From Heterobilharzia americana (Eukaryota; Platyhelminthes; Trematoda; Strigeidida; Schistosomatidae), in assembly GCA_944470555.2 (NCBI GenBank), contig OX104128.1, positions 63,619,257-63,683,256 of the forward strand: a DNA stretch of 64,000 nucleotides, in the 5' to 3' direction. A program made the position numbers and the translations under genes. The notes under the pieces are model-generated. The model was given only the letters and a program-made list of their open reading frames with translations, did not search any database and was not told the DNA's origin. Positions 11,641-23,327 of this stretch are shown one piece after another (within the stretch, counting starts at the first letter, position 1; every line of letters begins with the position of its first letter).

Positions 11641-13834
11641 GTTAAATGATTACTGATGGACGCTGCACACAGCATGAAGGACAGTAACTAAATAACTTTA
11701 TAAGCTACACTAAAAGACTGGTCATATTAGACGCAGAACTAGTAGATATGATGGAATCCCCAACGTACTTACACATGGAAAATCAGAGAGGTTGATGGAA
11801 TCGACTAAGGCTGAAAATTTCTCAAACTACTTTGTCGATGCTGCTCGGCTGATATAAACACTGTGGTTAATACTACTATGGCTGAAGCCCGTACCATGAC
11901 GTCTATCTTGATTGAAAGAGAGGAGGCACCCCGACTAATTAAAAGCATGCATTGTCACCTGGTTATTTTAATTTACATTCTAGGTCGTCAGAATCAACTG
12001 CTGATATTATTGATTAACCACTAAAGGAAACATTTAACATTCCCATCTCAGTTTCGATTACTTAGGATCAAGAAAAACGCTATTTGCTCTATTTTAAAGA
12101 TAGTTACGGGCAATTGTTAAATAATTATTGTCCTACTATTTTCACTATCATAGTTGTTAAAGTATAAAAAAACAATCGGGTTGAGCAATAAACTCTTGCA
12201 AGAATGTATGGCCTACTGGTACAGAATCCGTACGGCTTTAAGATCGAACGACCTTATTTAGTGAATCTTTCAGTGGGTGAGTGACTACAGACTACAGACC
12301 GTATACTATCAGTCGATATTTGATCTTATCAAAGCCCTTCACAGTCCGGCTGGCTGGTTTAGAAACATACAGTAAGCAAGGATTACTCGAGAGACACGAA
12401 GCAAGAAGTCAGGATTGAAAAGGGGGTAACTACTCGAGTGAAAACTGTTTAATAGCTGAATTCCTTAGGGTAGCACACTAGGACCTCTACTACTTTCCCC
12501 TACGTTAAAGAAATCTTGAAGTCATTGTTCTTACTACTTACTGATATTACGATATGGAGGTTTGTTCGTAATAAAAAAGATGGAGCAGCGCTTCAAACTG
12601 ACCTGCATGAATAGTCTGAGCAGTCTGATAGTTGTAGTATAAGGATTACTGCCGAGAGCGAAGCAATGAACACTGGCGAAGAAGAATATCAATACTTTAG
12701 GGCAGCTCGCCATTGCTTTGCATGAGAACAAACGAACCAAAGACACTGTTTTCTGCAACCAATGACCCGGGACACAAAGAGCTGTAATAGATTGGTTGAC
12801 AAATTTCCTGCTGATTTCCAACTGGCTCTGACTTTAGAATGATAACACACTGTAGTCTGACTTCAGCTAACATTTCAGATGCTTCGAATGCTTGAGAAGA
12901 CACTTAAGTGTTTTGAAGAGAGTAGGTTTAGAAACCTATAACCTACCGACTGAATACTTAAGTTGCAATCATGGATATAGTTGGCAAGCTTCTGCTTTAG
13001 GAAAAAAGTTAGCACGCTAGAAGATGCCCATATACTTGGCTCCAAATAGGTGACAAAAATTAACAATGAAGAGCAACAAGTACGAGCAGGCCTTGCTTCT
13101 GCTAGTGGAAAAAAGTGGTCTTACTTTGACGTAGTGTCTTAAATAGCTTATACTTCGGAAGTCTAAACAGCATTTTGCAATCCTATGATCTTTAGCTGTG
13201 CGTAAAAAGACAAAATATTGAACTAATGCATGTTTACGTTTCTCTGAATGAACCTTGAGAATTGACGTTTTTTTACAAGGTTATTCTAAAAAATGATAGT
13301 AAGTAATACAACTGGTACATAATGAATTACTGAGAAAAATAAAGAGTTCTCTTTGCTCATCTAGAAGTTATCAGAATTTTCTTGCAAGACTCATATCAAA
13401 ACTATAGTGACTATAATCATGCAAATAAAAGAAACCTGGTTCCTAGCTCTGTCTATCTGTGCAGACGAATCGGTACTTTGTCAACAAAATGGATCCAATG
13501 GCGTCACAGTACTGCCCCAGCCAGTACTTACTTTGGGGGACTACGTTTTTGGTAAAATACCCTCTAGAAACCCCCCGATGAGATGGTCAAACCATTTTCC
13601 AGACGTTGTTAAAAGTCCGGAAGTGCGCCAGAAATTTTCAATAAAAGTTCCCAAGTGCACAGACATGCCCCCAACAAGATTACATGGTGATAAAAAGGCG
13701 ATTTCCGGAAAGGCTAGAGAAATCCCATAAACCCATGAAATGTAGGAAAATCTTCGGGACTACATGTAATTCTAGGTGTACAATTTGTTTTTGCAAAATC
13801 AAGTTCATTCGGGTACCTACATTACAGCTGCAGT
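11641..13834. other. No gene recognised
   Basis: Several 60-110-codon open frames exist on both strands (for example 12534-13066 on the minus strand and 13407-13730 on the plus strand), but none carries a motif or splice context I can support. The stretch just before 13835 is the pre-insertion target of the RTE element that follows. Confidence 0.35.
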
Positions 13835-13847
13835 ATACAACAGAATA
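13835..13847. repeat. 5' target-site duplication of the RTE insertion
   Basis: ATACAACAGAATA occurs here and again, exactly, at 17011-17023. The two copies bracket the retroelement, as expected from target-primed reverse transcription. Confidence 0.9.
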
Positions 13848-16800
13848 ACCTCGCTGGTTAACTAGTTTACTAGTTACTAGCCGGTCCTAAGCCGTAAAGA
13901 GGGAAGGTTGGGCATAGGGCTAGCAACCCTACCCCGTAAAACAAATCTAACCGCTAAAGAAACTTCAAAGCACAAACAAATATAAAAAATGAAAACAAAC
14001 TTTTCCCCGCTGGAATCGGAGAGGCGAAATGACGCCAGTTGGTGAAAGCCTTCGGAAGCCAATTGGCCGATGTGTCTTCTCTCGATGAAAGCGAAAGTAA
14101 ACGTGGGGACATGGAATGTCCGCACGATGTTTGACCCAGTAAGGCAGCCCAGATTGCAAAGGAGATGAGAAGGTATAAATGAAGTGCTTGGGATTTGCGA
14201 AAGCAGATGGAATGGGAGTGGACTCTCCAAACTGTCAACTGGAGAATCAATATCTACTCCGGTCACCCAGACGCCAACCACGAGCACACTGAGGGAGTGG
14301 CTATCATGATGTCCTCAAGAGCATCGAAGGCTCTCATGCAGTGGGAACCAATCTCCTCCAGGATCATGCAGCAAGATTCAACTCAAAGGAAGAAAGGTCA
14401 CAATCATACAATGTTATGCACCTACAAATAATGCAGAGCAAGAGAAAAAGAGGAATTCTACAGACAACTTCAATCAACACTGGACAAGACGTCAGTTGGC
14501 GATACAAAATTCTAATGGCGACATGAATGCCAACTGGGAGGGGACAACACGGAAGAGAACTAACCATGGGTCGAGAGGCGCTAGGTGAAATGAATGAGAA
14601 TGGAGAATTGTTTGCAGAATTCTGTGCATTCAACGATTTGGTGATTGGAGGCAGTGTGTTAGGCACAAGGATATCCACAAAGCGACATGGACTTCACCAG
14701 ATGGACACACTAAAAATCAAATCGACTTTATCTCAATCTCAAGAAAATGGAGACGCAGTCTACTTAACACAAGGTCAAGAAGAGGAGCAGATGTAGGTTC
14801 AGACCACTATCTAGTGCAAGGAACCTTCCAAATCAAGTTAAAAGCCTTCAAGGAAGCTGGTGATAGACCTCAATTCAAGTACAACACTGGAAACTGAAGG
14901 ATGAAACTACAAAGGAGATCTTCAACAGCCATCAAGACAAAATGGGAGACATCGAGGGACATCCCTGAAGAAACCTGTGTGGAAGAACAGGAAGTCTTTG
15001 AAAGCTATGTGGAAAGAAACCTGCACAACAGTATTAGGAAGGAAGAAGAAAGAAGACAAGGAATGGATCTCGACGGATACCTGGAAGCTGATAGAGGAGA
15101 GGAGGATGGTGAAGCAGAAGATAAACCAGTGCAAGGATGCTCAACGACAAGAGAACTGAGCACAATGTATAAAACACTGGACAAAGAAGTGAAGAAGAGT
15201 GCACGCAAAGACAAAAGACACTTCTACGAACACTGGCAAGTGAAGCAGAACAGGCTGCAGGTAAGAGAGACCTGACACATTGTATCAAATAACCAGGTTG
15301 CTATCAGGGAAGAGACCAACACAGATGAAACCAATAAAAGATGAAGAAGGAAATTTAATTACAAAAGAAGAGAAACAGAGGAAACGATGGGCCGACCACT
15401 TCAAGAAGCTCTTGAATCGACCACCACCTGCACTTCGTCCAGAAATACCACCTGCAGCCGCTGAATACAAGTGAACATAATCCCCCAACGAAAATGGAAG
15501 TCCTGAACGCCATAAAGCTACTGAAATGCGGGAAAGCAGCAGGACCAGATGGAATACCGCCAGAAGCACTGAGAACAGATGCAGAGACAACAGCGGACAT
15601 GCTCACACCACTATTGCAGAAGGTGTGGAAGGAAGAGAGGTACCGACGATTGGAAGAAGGGTTACCTTGTCAAACTGCCGAAGAAGGGAGACCTCAGTGC
15701 TTGCAAGAACTGGCGCGGAATCACTCTCCTGTCCACCCCAAGTAAAATATTAAGCCGCATCATCCTGAGAGGCTTAAAGACGCACTGGATTCAAAACTCG
15801 ACCGGAACAGGCAGGCTTCAGGAAGTACAAATCATGTGCTGACCAAATTGCAACCTTCGTATCATCATAGAACAGAGCGTAGAATGGCAATCAGCTCTAC
15901 CTCAACTTCATCGACTTTGAGAAGGCCTTTGACAGCGTCGACCGAGAAGTAATTTGGAAACTGCTTCAATACTACGGAGTACCGCAAACCTTTATCCGCC
16001 TCATTCAACAACTATATGAAGATGCCACATGCCAAGTAATCCACAATGGGAAGCTCAGTGATGCCTTTGAAGTGAAGACAGGAGTGAAACAAGGTTGCCT
16101 ACTATCCCCATGATATTCCTATTGTGGTGGACTGGATCATGCAGCAAACAGTAGGCAGCGAGAAGAGGGGATACACTGGACGACGAAAAGAACCTAGAAG
16201 ACTTGGATTTCGCCGATGACTTATGCCTAATGTCACATAAACTTGAAGCTGCAGGCAAAAACTAACAAGTTGACAGAAGAGGCAGCAAGACGGGACTTCA
16301 GGTGAATATAGAGAAGACAGAAGTGATGAAGATACCGCACCACCACCATCAACACAACACAACAACTCCAATCACCGTCAACGGAGAAACTTGAAGGAAG
16401 TAACCTCCTTCACTTATCTAGGAAGCATGTTTCAACTACAGGCGGGACGGACGAGGACGTCAAAGTCAGAATCGGAAAAGCAAGACAGGCGTTCATTAGC
16501 CTGAAACCAGTGTGGAGATCTTCTGCACTCAGCATGGAACAAGATACGGATTTTCAACACCAACGTCAAGTCAGTGCTCTTGTATGGCTCAGAGACTTGG
16601 CGCGTCACGAAAGGATTTCCAATAAACTACAGACATTCATCAACAACTGCTTACGCTCGCTGCTGAAGATCAGATGGCCAGAAAAAATAAGCAACAAGGA
16701 ACTCTGGGAACGAACCAACCAAGAACCTATCACGCAACAAATATGCAGGAAAGTGGAGATGGATTGGCCATGCACTGAGAAGGCCGACTGAGGACATCAC

Positions 16801-17010
16801 GCGTCAGGCCCTCGAGTGGAATCCCATGGGAAGCGACGAGTTGGACGTCCGAGGGTGACATGGAGGAGGTCATGCGAGGAGGAAATGAGAGCTTCTGGGC
16901 TGTCGTGGAACCAGGTTCAAAAGATCTCAGAGAACAGAGGTCACTGGAGGCGTGCTACTGAAGCCCTATGTTCCACTAGGAACCCAAGGGACTAATAATA
17001 ATAATAATAA
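13848..17010 (+). mobile_element. RTE-clade (SR2-like) non-LTR retrotransposon, complete ends, decayed
   Basis: The element runs from ACCTCGCTGGTTAACTAG to a (TAA)n tail at about 16993-17010, the usual RTE 3' end, and has perfect 13-bp target-site duplications on both sides. The 5' end matches the start of the other RTE copy at 56640-56780 (minus). At 3,163 bp it is close to full length but internally short and mutated. Both ends plus the duplications show a genuine retrotransposition event rather than a rearranged fragment. Confidence 0.92.
14085..16980 (+). pseudogene. RTE endonuclease-reverse transcriptase ORF, multiply frameshifted
   Basis: The start at 14085 reads MKAKVNVGTWNVRTM, the first motif of the APE-type endonuclease (the N of GTWNVRT is catalytic in the family). 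RT follows with AAGPDGIPPEAL (about 15536), motif A FIDFEKAFDSVDREV (about 15907-15950), GVKQGCLLSP (about 16081-16110) and motif C DFADDLCLM (about 16207-16230). The tail contains SVLLYGSETWR (about 16572-16605) and [13 protein letters not shown] (about 16760-16795), which ends the protein in this clade. At least a dozen frameshifts or stops break the frame, so no functional protein is expected. In life such a protein nicks target DNA and copies its own RNA into the nick. Confidence 0.9.
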
Positions 17011-17023
17011 ATACAACAGAATA
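17011..17023. repeat. 3' target-site duplication of the RTE insertion
   Basis: Exact second copy of ATACAACAGAATA immediately after the (TAA)n tail. Confidence 0.9.
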
Positions 17024-17499
17024 TTTCATGTGTAACTACATAGAATTCTAATCATCATAATCTGGTCATCGGGAGGCGTGGGAATGCCTAAAATCTCAAC
17101 GCTAAAACAAAAACGTTCCCAAATTTCTTACGGGTGCCAACCGCCCAACGCGATTCTCACGTCCCAAATGCAATTCCCAACTTCGCGCTAGTGAGATAAA
17201 GCGTTATCCGACTTCCAACAGCATTGGTGTGAGTAGAGGAAATTTGTAGTTTTTGAGCTCTCGCTTCTAGGTATTGAGAATCGGTTCCTTCTGTTCGGCT
17301 GTATTTCATCGATGGCCGCAGAAATCTTCGCATTTTCCTGCTCATAGCTTTGGAAGCAGTTATTGACAATTTTAAGGTATTTTATTTGCAAATTCTAGCG
17401 TGGTTTGTTTTAGGGGGGTAATGGGGCTGCTGATAAGATCAATCAACCGTTTGTAGTTCCCGTCGTTGCAAGCACCTCCAAGTTAGTGTTAAGCGTTAC
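17024..17499. other. Right flank of the RTE target; no gene recognised
   Basis: This continues the pre-insertion sequence of 13834. The minus-strand open frames at 17157-17391 show no recognisable domain. Confidence 0.4.
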
Positions 17500-18080
17500 T
17501 TAAAAACTGCTATAAATAGGGTGATTGGGGAGTGAGAAGGAGAGGAGTGAAAAGTACTTACGAAAAGATAAGTGTAACTGGTAGTAATATGGAGAAGAGA
17601 TGCGTCTTATTGCAGACGCTAGGGTTGAGGAATACAGGGATGGGGGTGTGCCATCAGTTGCTACTAACAGATGTTCGTAGTAAACCATTTGCACTCACAT
17701 ACTCATCAAGTAATCGCTTGACGGAGCCGACTGATGTAGCTGTGGCCGCTTCCTTCGGTACAGCGCTCCATAAGGCAAATGCTGTGTAGGAAACGAATTT
17801 GGATTTCTCTCTCGTTTTTTCCTTGCTGTGGGGTATGCGAATGGGGTTCCCACAGGTTAATCGGTTTTGGACCGATAACCTCCTTCTATTTGGGTGGTCC
17901 ACTTGCTGAATGATCTTGTAAGCTGTTATCAGGTTGCCTGGTTTCCTTCGATGACCTAGTGTGAACAAGCTGAGTTGTCTGAGGCTTTGCGTATACGTTT
18001 TGCCTGTTAGTTCGACAACCGGCTCTGTCGCTCTTCTCTGTACCTTCTAGGGAGAATTTGCATCTCTCTTTAGAAGCGGT
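17500..18080 (-). pseudogene. CR1-like retrotransposon C-terminal ORF2 fragment
   Basis: Minus-strand reading gives a degenerate VQRRATEPVVELTGKTYTQS, then LSLFTLGHRRKPGNLITAYK and, near the end, FALWSAVPKEAATATSVGSV followed by a KRLLDEY piece. This is the typical end of CR1/Jockey-type ORF2 proteins (KVQRRATK...LRRLRGDLI..YK...WN.LP..VV.A.SV..FK..LD). About 104 residues at 17654-17968 are uninterrupted. Everything upstream of the RT tail is missing, so this is a 5'-truncated copy. Confidence 0.8.
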
Positions 18081-18240
18081 ACTTTTGAAATCGTGTTACA
18101 TTTTAACGTGATTTTGTAACTGTATCATAAGTTTGTTATTAGCGTTTGCATAATGCTATTTTAGTCCTCAAATGACCAATCACACATCACGTATGCAACT
18201 AGATATGGTTAATGAATGTAAAAAGGAATGGACACTATAG

Positions 18241-20350
18241 GTGGAACAGTGCATCAACAGTACCCAAATGTTAGTAACACCAAGAGGAGGTTCCTGTTGC
18301 AACAGCATAAATGAGGCAACTTATACTCCAGTCATGCTCAAGAGAAAAAGCACTGTGTTACATAAGCTAGTGAACGTAAATAATAATGGGAACAGCTCTG
18401 CAGGTCCAACACGTAACAAGACAGTGGCAACAAATGTTGCAGGAGATGTAAAGTTTGGTGGGAGCTCCACGTCTTTTGTAAGACTAACCAGACTTCAACT
18501 ACCGAGTGTAACATCGTCACTCCTTCCAGAAATCAAAAGCTCGAAGTCTTCTATAGAGGAACTAAGGGCAGAAATACGCCAACTGAAGGATGACAAACAG
18601 ATAAATGCACCACGAGAAAATATGATAAGGGCGTCTGAAGTGTCACCCCAGTTGGAAGAAATTAGAGTCTGGATTAGGAGTCTCTTGCCACTGAGCATAA
18701 TGAACCCATTAATGAAACTGATGTTGACACGCTAACAGAGAGGTCACCTGGTAAACGTTATCACCACTGAGGTAAGCAACAGACTTGCACTCAAACTGAA
18801 CGTCCCTGACATGACAAAGTTGAAGGCGGTACGAAAAATTTTGCCTAAAACAGTAAAAATGCAGTGTGCCCATGCAAAATTTCCTCGACTAAAAAAGAGG
18901 CAGCAGGACCACTGCCATCCTACACGCTTTCGGTTTAAATCACAGATAGAAGAGGAAGCATTCATCAAGGCGGAATCTACCTTGGCAAAAAACACTGTCT
19001 TTACAGGAATAAAGGTGGTTCTTGATAGGACAGTGGTGGGGAGGCAGGTATACAACTGTACTCATAGACCTGACATTCAAAAGGCTCCACAGCTGCAACA
19101 TACTGAAGCAGTAGGTCTCTTTCCCAATATACCCAAGCCTAGGACTTCTCCATCCACAAACTGTATCAAGTCAAATATACGGAAAAACACACCGACCAAC
19201 GTGGAGACGGAAGACCGCGAAGTGCATGATTCGACTCAACTGCCTAAAATTGTAGATCTGGACGTACCTCCAGCACAAAACTTGACACGGCACTAAACGT
19301 CGTAGAACTCTCACTGAGGTCTGCTGGAGGCCTAAAGTCTACAACCCACACCAGCCCAGGTCCTAGGATATCGGTCACTCGATATGCGACCCATGAACCA
19401 ATGCTCCCATGTAACCCAACGCGTAGAGACGGAGGCAGAAAGTATACAGTGATCTGAAACGATCCTACAATCCCTTCTGGAATTGACAGAAGTACGAACA
19501 GCAGCTTCGTCAAAAAGGTTCTGCGTACTGAGCTACACCCCACTAGTAAGGAGAACACAAATAGACGTCGCAACAACCCGACTCTATCATTTACAAATGT
19601 GAAAAGCCAACACAAAACCACCTATAGTGAAACGTCAGCTGGGTACCTTGTGAGGAGAAACTTTAATCGCCTGCGTGGCAGTAGCTCACTAGGAAACGGC
19701 TCCCGGCCCGACATAACGCCGGTTATGTCCGTCGTGAATTGTAGCAGGAGGCAGTCACTGATAAGGAATAAAATGCGGAGCAGGGGTTTTCAACAAACCC
19801 AAGAACGCGATGATTTTTTATCCATTGCACCCTTACCAGCTGCGGCTTAGGTCAAACACCTGATGGGGCTGATGAAGCCCCTTACTATGAAAAGCTAATG
19901 TTGGCGCCAAAGCAGCAACAGAAAGAACACGGTCAACAGTACACACAAATTCTAGGCGCCAACAACCCAAGCGGCGTCAGCAGATGCGAAAACACGACAG
20001 GTCTATTGAATCCTTCAGGTGGCATCACCAGCCCTACACGCCCACCACGTATAGTAGTAAAACCACCTACCCTCAGCGAAACAGATACAGATACTAGAGG
20101 CTACGCTTGCATGAGATCAAGCTCTGTGTTTGTGGATATGTTGTGCACACTAAACACCTTAAATAAGAACACTACTCCGTTCTCCTGTAATAAATGTGAT
20201 ACTATTTCAAGTCATTGTGCGGTCCATTTACCATTAGGATATCCCAGTAACTCTAAAAGTGAGCAAAGCGTAGAGACGTTTTGTAACGCAACGATGTCGG
20301 ACCATACCCAATCAAGAGACAGTGAGATGCCTTTTGGCCTGTTTAGTGAA
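18241..20350 (+). pseudogene. ORF1 of element A (RNA-binding-type protein), broken
   Basis: Open pieces at 18241-18735, 18811-19296 and 19898-20548 lie in successive frames. The first carries a short charged, coiled-coil-prone segment (SSIEELRAEIRQLKDDKQ). The second aligns with the ORF1 at 29465: FRFKSQIEEEAFIKAEST and KVVLDRTVVGRQ here correspond to FRFNWARYAKLFLKSSKF and KVTEDLTPLQRR there. In this clade ORF1 proteins bind the element's RNA. That role is inferred from position and similarity only. Stops and frameshifts separate the pieces. Confidence 0.6.
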
Positions 20351-20369
20351 TTAGAAAGCCTTACACATT

Positions 20370-22725
20370 GTTGGTCCTCCTACTTGCACACCATTCTCAT
20401 AAACGCAAGGTCCGTCCTTGGCAAGTTATCAGTATTAAGAGGAATTGCGCTCATGTATAAGCCGCCTGTAATAATTATCACTGAGTCTTGGTGTCACGCA
20501 AATGTACCAGATGAAGAGATAAGTATAGATATGTACACGCAGTTTTGATGCGACCGGAGTAACAAGAAAGAAGGAGGTTGTATGATGTACTTCCTAAGCG
20601 CTCTCACCGTATTCAGGTTGGAAAATATGGTTCTTGATAAGACAAGTGACTCCCTACGGGTCACAGCACATTACAGAAATGTTACAGCGTTGGTGAGGTG
20701 TATTTACAGAGCACCTGGTACCTTTAACAATCATGCGATTCCACTGATTACAGCTCTGGAACATGCATCCACTCTCCCATGTGATCATAAGATCATACGC
20801 GGTGACTTTAACCTGCCTGAAATTAAGTGGGATTCACTTACTGGTCCGGCTAGGTATGGCAACTTTTTCCATGCACTGTCTATTTTTGGATGGAAGCGAA
20901 TTGTTACTGCTCCTACAAAAGGTGACGAGGTATTGGACTTGATATTTTGCCACAACGCAGCTCCTATTTGACAAACGCAGGCTCCAGGTTCCCAGCGAGT
21001 GATCACAGAGCGGTATTATACGCACCTCCACTTCCTGCTACTAGTACTCGGATTGGTACTTCCACTACACACCAAATGATTTATAGAGACTGCGGTAGGA
21101 CGGATTGACAGCAGATATATCCAGTAATTAGGTGCATTGACTGGGAATCATACTTCATCACTGCAGACCCCAAATTAGCCACTGATATGTTTTACTACAA
21201 CTCTAAAACTTGTCTCGATACCATTGTTCCATTGAAAAATTTCAATGCCACTAAACAATAAGCCATATATACCCCCTAATGCTCGCAGAAAGTTACGCGA
21301 ACTCTCAACAAGATACCACAGACATCACGACTTCGACGCACTTTGGCTGATACTCGGTATTCTTAACTCTATCTCATTTAACTATGATTGGCGTTTGAAG
21401 AATGAAGAGAGCGGTGCGCTAGCTCGCTGATCTACAGTAAACACTCCATCAGCACTCCTCAAGAAGCGATCAAACCGCACAAAACGTAACATCCCTCTCC
21501 CTATCCATAACACCAAAGCTTATAAAAATCCACTTGATATGTGTGAAATATTCAGCGACTTATTCGCATTTAGTTATCTGGAACCTACAAATTTCCCATG
21601 TGATACTAATACGGTCTGCACTATTAAAAGTTATTCTTCTCCTCACTGGGATAGACGGAATATCATCAATTTCTTTAAATTTGGTGGATCTCATATTCTA
21701 TCATTATTACTGATGATATTTTTTCTGTCTTTGGAATTTTTCACACATCTAGTATCCGGAAAACATCGTTTATCCTCCCTAGATATAAATCTGGTCCAAA
21801 AAGACTAGCCGGTAACTACGGACCAATAATAAGTAAGTTGATGTCTATGAAAATCGACCATTCACTATTGGTGGTGAAGGTAGATTCACACACCTCAAAA
21901 CGTAGGCTAATCATCTCTGGTGTGGTTAAAGGTAGTGTATTAGGTCCCATTCTCTTTACCTTAAATGTTAATGTTGTCTGCAGTCGCTTCGCACACGGCA
22001 AACCATTCTCGTTTGCTGATGACCTAAAAGTTGCATACACACTCACCCAAGATGATCTGTCCCACTTCGAAGCACCAAAGCAAACGGAGCCTGAAACAAT
22101 ATCCGCATAGTTTGCTGCTTTGAAACTACAGTTCATCGAAGCCAAATATGACTGGATATTCCTTTGTGCTCCATCGGTGGACATCCAACTACATCTCCAG
22201 TCTACTAAACCATCTGTTCCTAAAATTGTACGCGGCCTTGGACTAAGATATTCAAGGGACCTCACATTTTCCGAAGAGGCGCAAACACAGACGCGTAAAT
22301 CTAGGATCCCAATGCGTTGCATGGTTCGTAGTTAGTACTCCACGAAATTTGCGTACGCCCACTACTAGAATATTGTCCATCTATATTGAATGGTACGCAC
22401 GTGAAAGACAGACAAAAAACAGAGGGTGTTCAAAGGTATTTCACAGCTAGATTACAAGGACACCGTTGCAAACCCTAAGTCAAGAGCCACTGTGGATGGG
22501 ACGACACAAAATTAACCTGGAACTCTTCTTTAATGTGTTACGTAGATTCACTTTTACAGCCAGTGATGTTTCAGTTCGAACACAACAGTTGGTACGATCT
22601 GCGCAACCACGCCAGCAGCGTCACAGTGAAACCGTTCAAATCCTGCTTGCGCGCAAACTTTTTTGCCATCAAATTCTCTCAGGTGCAGAACAGACATCCT
22701 GCTAAAGTGAGGGCTTACAAAGCAA
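20370..22725 (+). pseudogene. ORF2 of element A (endonuclease plus RT), internally deleted
   Basis: The endonuclease is visible as HTILINARSVLGKL (about 20390), GDFNLPEIKWDSL (about 20800-20840) and, in a shifted frame, SDHRAVLYAP (about 20997-21028), which includes the catalytic SDH. RT fingers occur as RYKSGPKRLAGNYGPII (about 21780-21830). The frame then jumps to KGSVLGPILF (about 21928-21960) and FADDLKV (about 22012-22032). The expected motif A region between NYRPI and GSVLGP is absent, so the RT palm is gutted. The C-terminal tail (NSWYDLRNHASSVTVKPFKS, about 22556-22615) matches CR1 tails. Confidence 0.8.
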
Positions 22726-22850
22726 CCCCTGAATTTGGTCGGTTACTAGTTAACTTCTTTTCACCTAGCAACTTCCCCAGCTTACCGGGCGCACCAACGG
22801 CATCATTCGTGACGTTTCATGTAGTGGGCCCTCTTAAGGTATAATGAGAC

Positions 22851-23289
22851 ATCTACCACATCCGCACTGGCCTTTCATACGAAGCGTTGTGGAAACTACC
22901 GAAAGTTTTGACCTCAAACAAACAACACGTCCTGCCCTACCCTACATAGTAATCACAAACAGAAGTTCTACACCGCACAGCTGCATGAAATTTGTATTTT
23001 TGAGTATCCAGCAGAGAAATCACATGTAATGAATGCCGCAGCAAAGAAAGATGAGTAGGGAGAAACATGAACGTTGGGGACACGCTCCTTGCTGGAATTC
23101 TCGCTTCTTTCTCCGCCTGCCGCTTTTTTCTGTCTTTCCCGCTTTAGAAAAGCAATTCAGTTCTAATTGTTGGCTTGGTTGTCATCCAGAATTAATTATT
23201 TAAGGGACACATTCTGGCTAAAACTACCCTTCGTGGGGGAATCAGCTTCAATGCTCTCACAATACCTAACTACGACAAACAGAAACAAA
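22851..23289. other. No gene recognised
   Basis: Possible 3' untranslated remnant of element A. No motif seen. Confidence 0.35.
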
Positions 23290-23327
23290 AAATGTTCACC
23301 GGACTAAGACTTCATAATTACCTAAAT

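Larger units (their letters stand above)
18241..22850 (+). mobile_element. CR1/SR1-like non-LTR retrotransposon (element A), two ORFs, decayed
   Basis: A + strand ORF1-like region (18241 to about 20350) is followed by APE endonuclease, RT and a CR1-type C-terminal tail (to about 22720). The internal order is that of CR1-like elements, and the ORF1 resembles the orphan ORF1 at 29465-30535. No clear target-site duplication was found. Confidence 0.8.

Noticed and set aside
12534..13066. Overlapping minus-strand frames as exons of a host gene
   Set aside because: Three frames overlap in different phases with no shared motif or splice signals.
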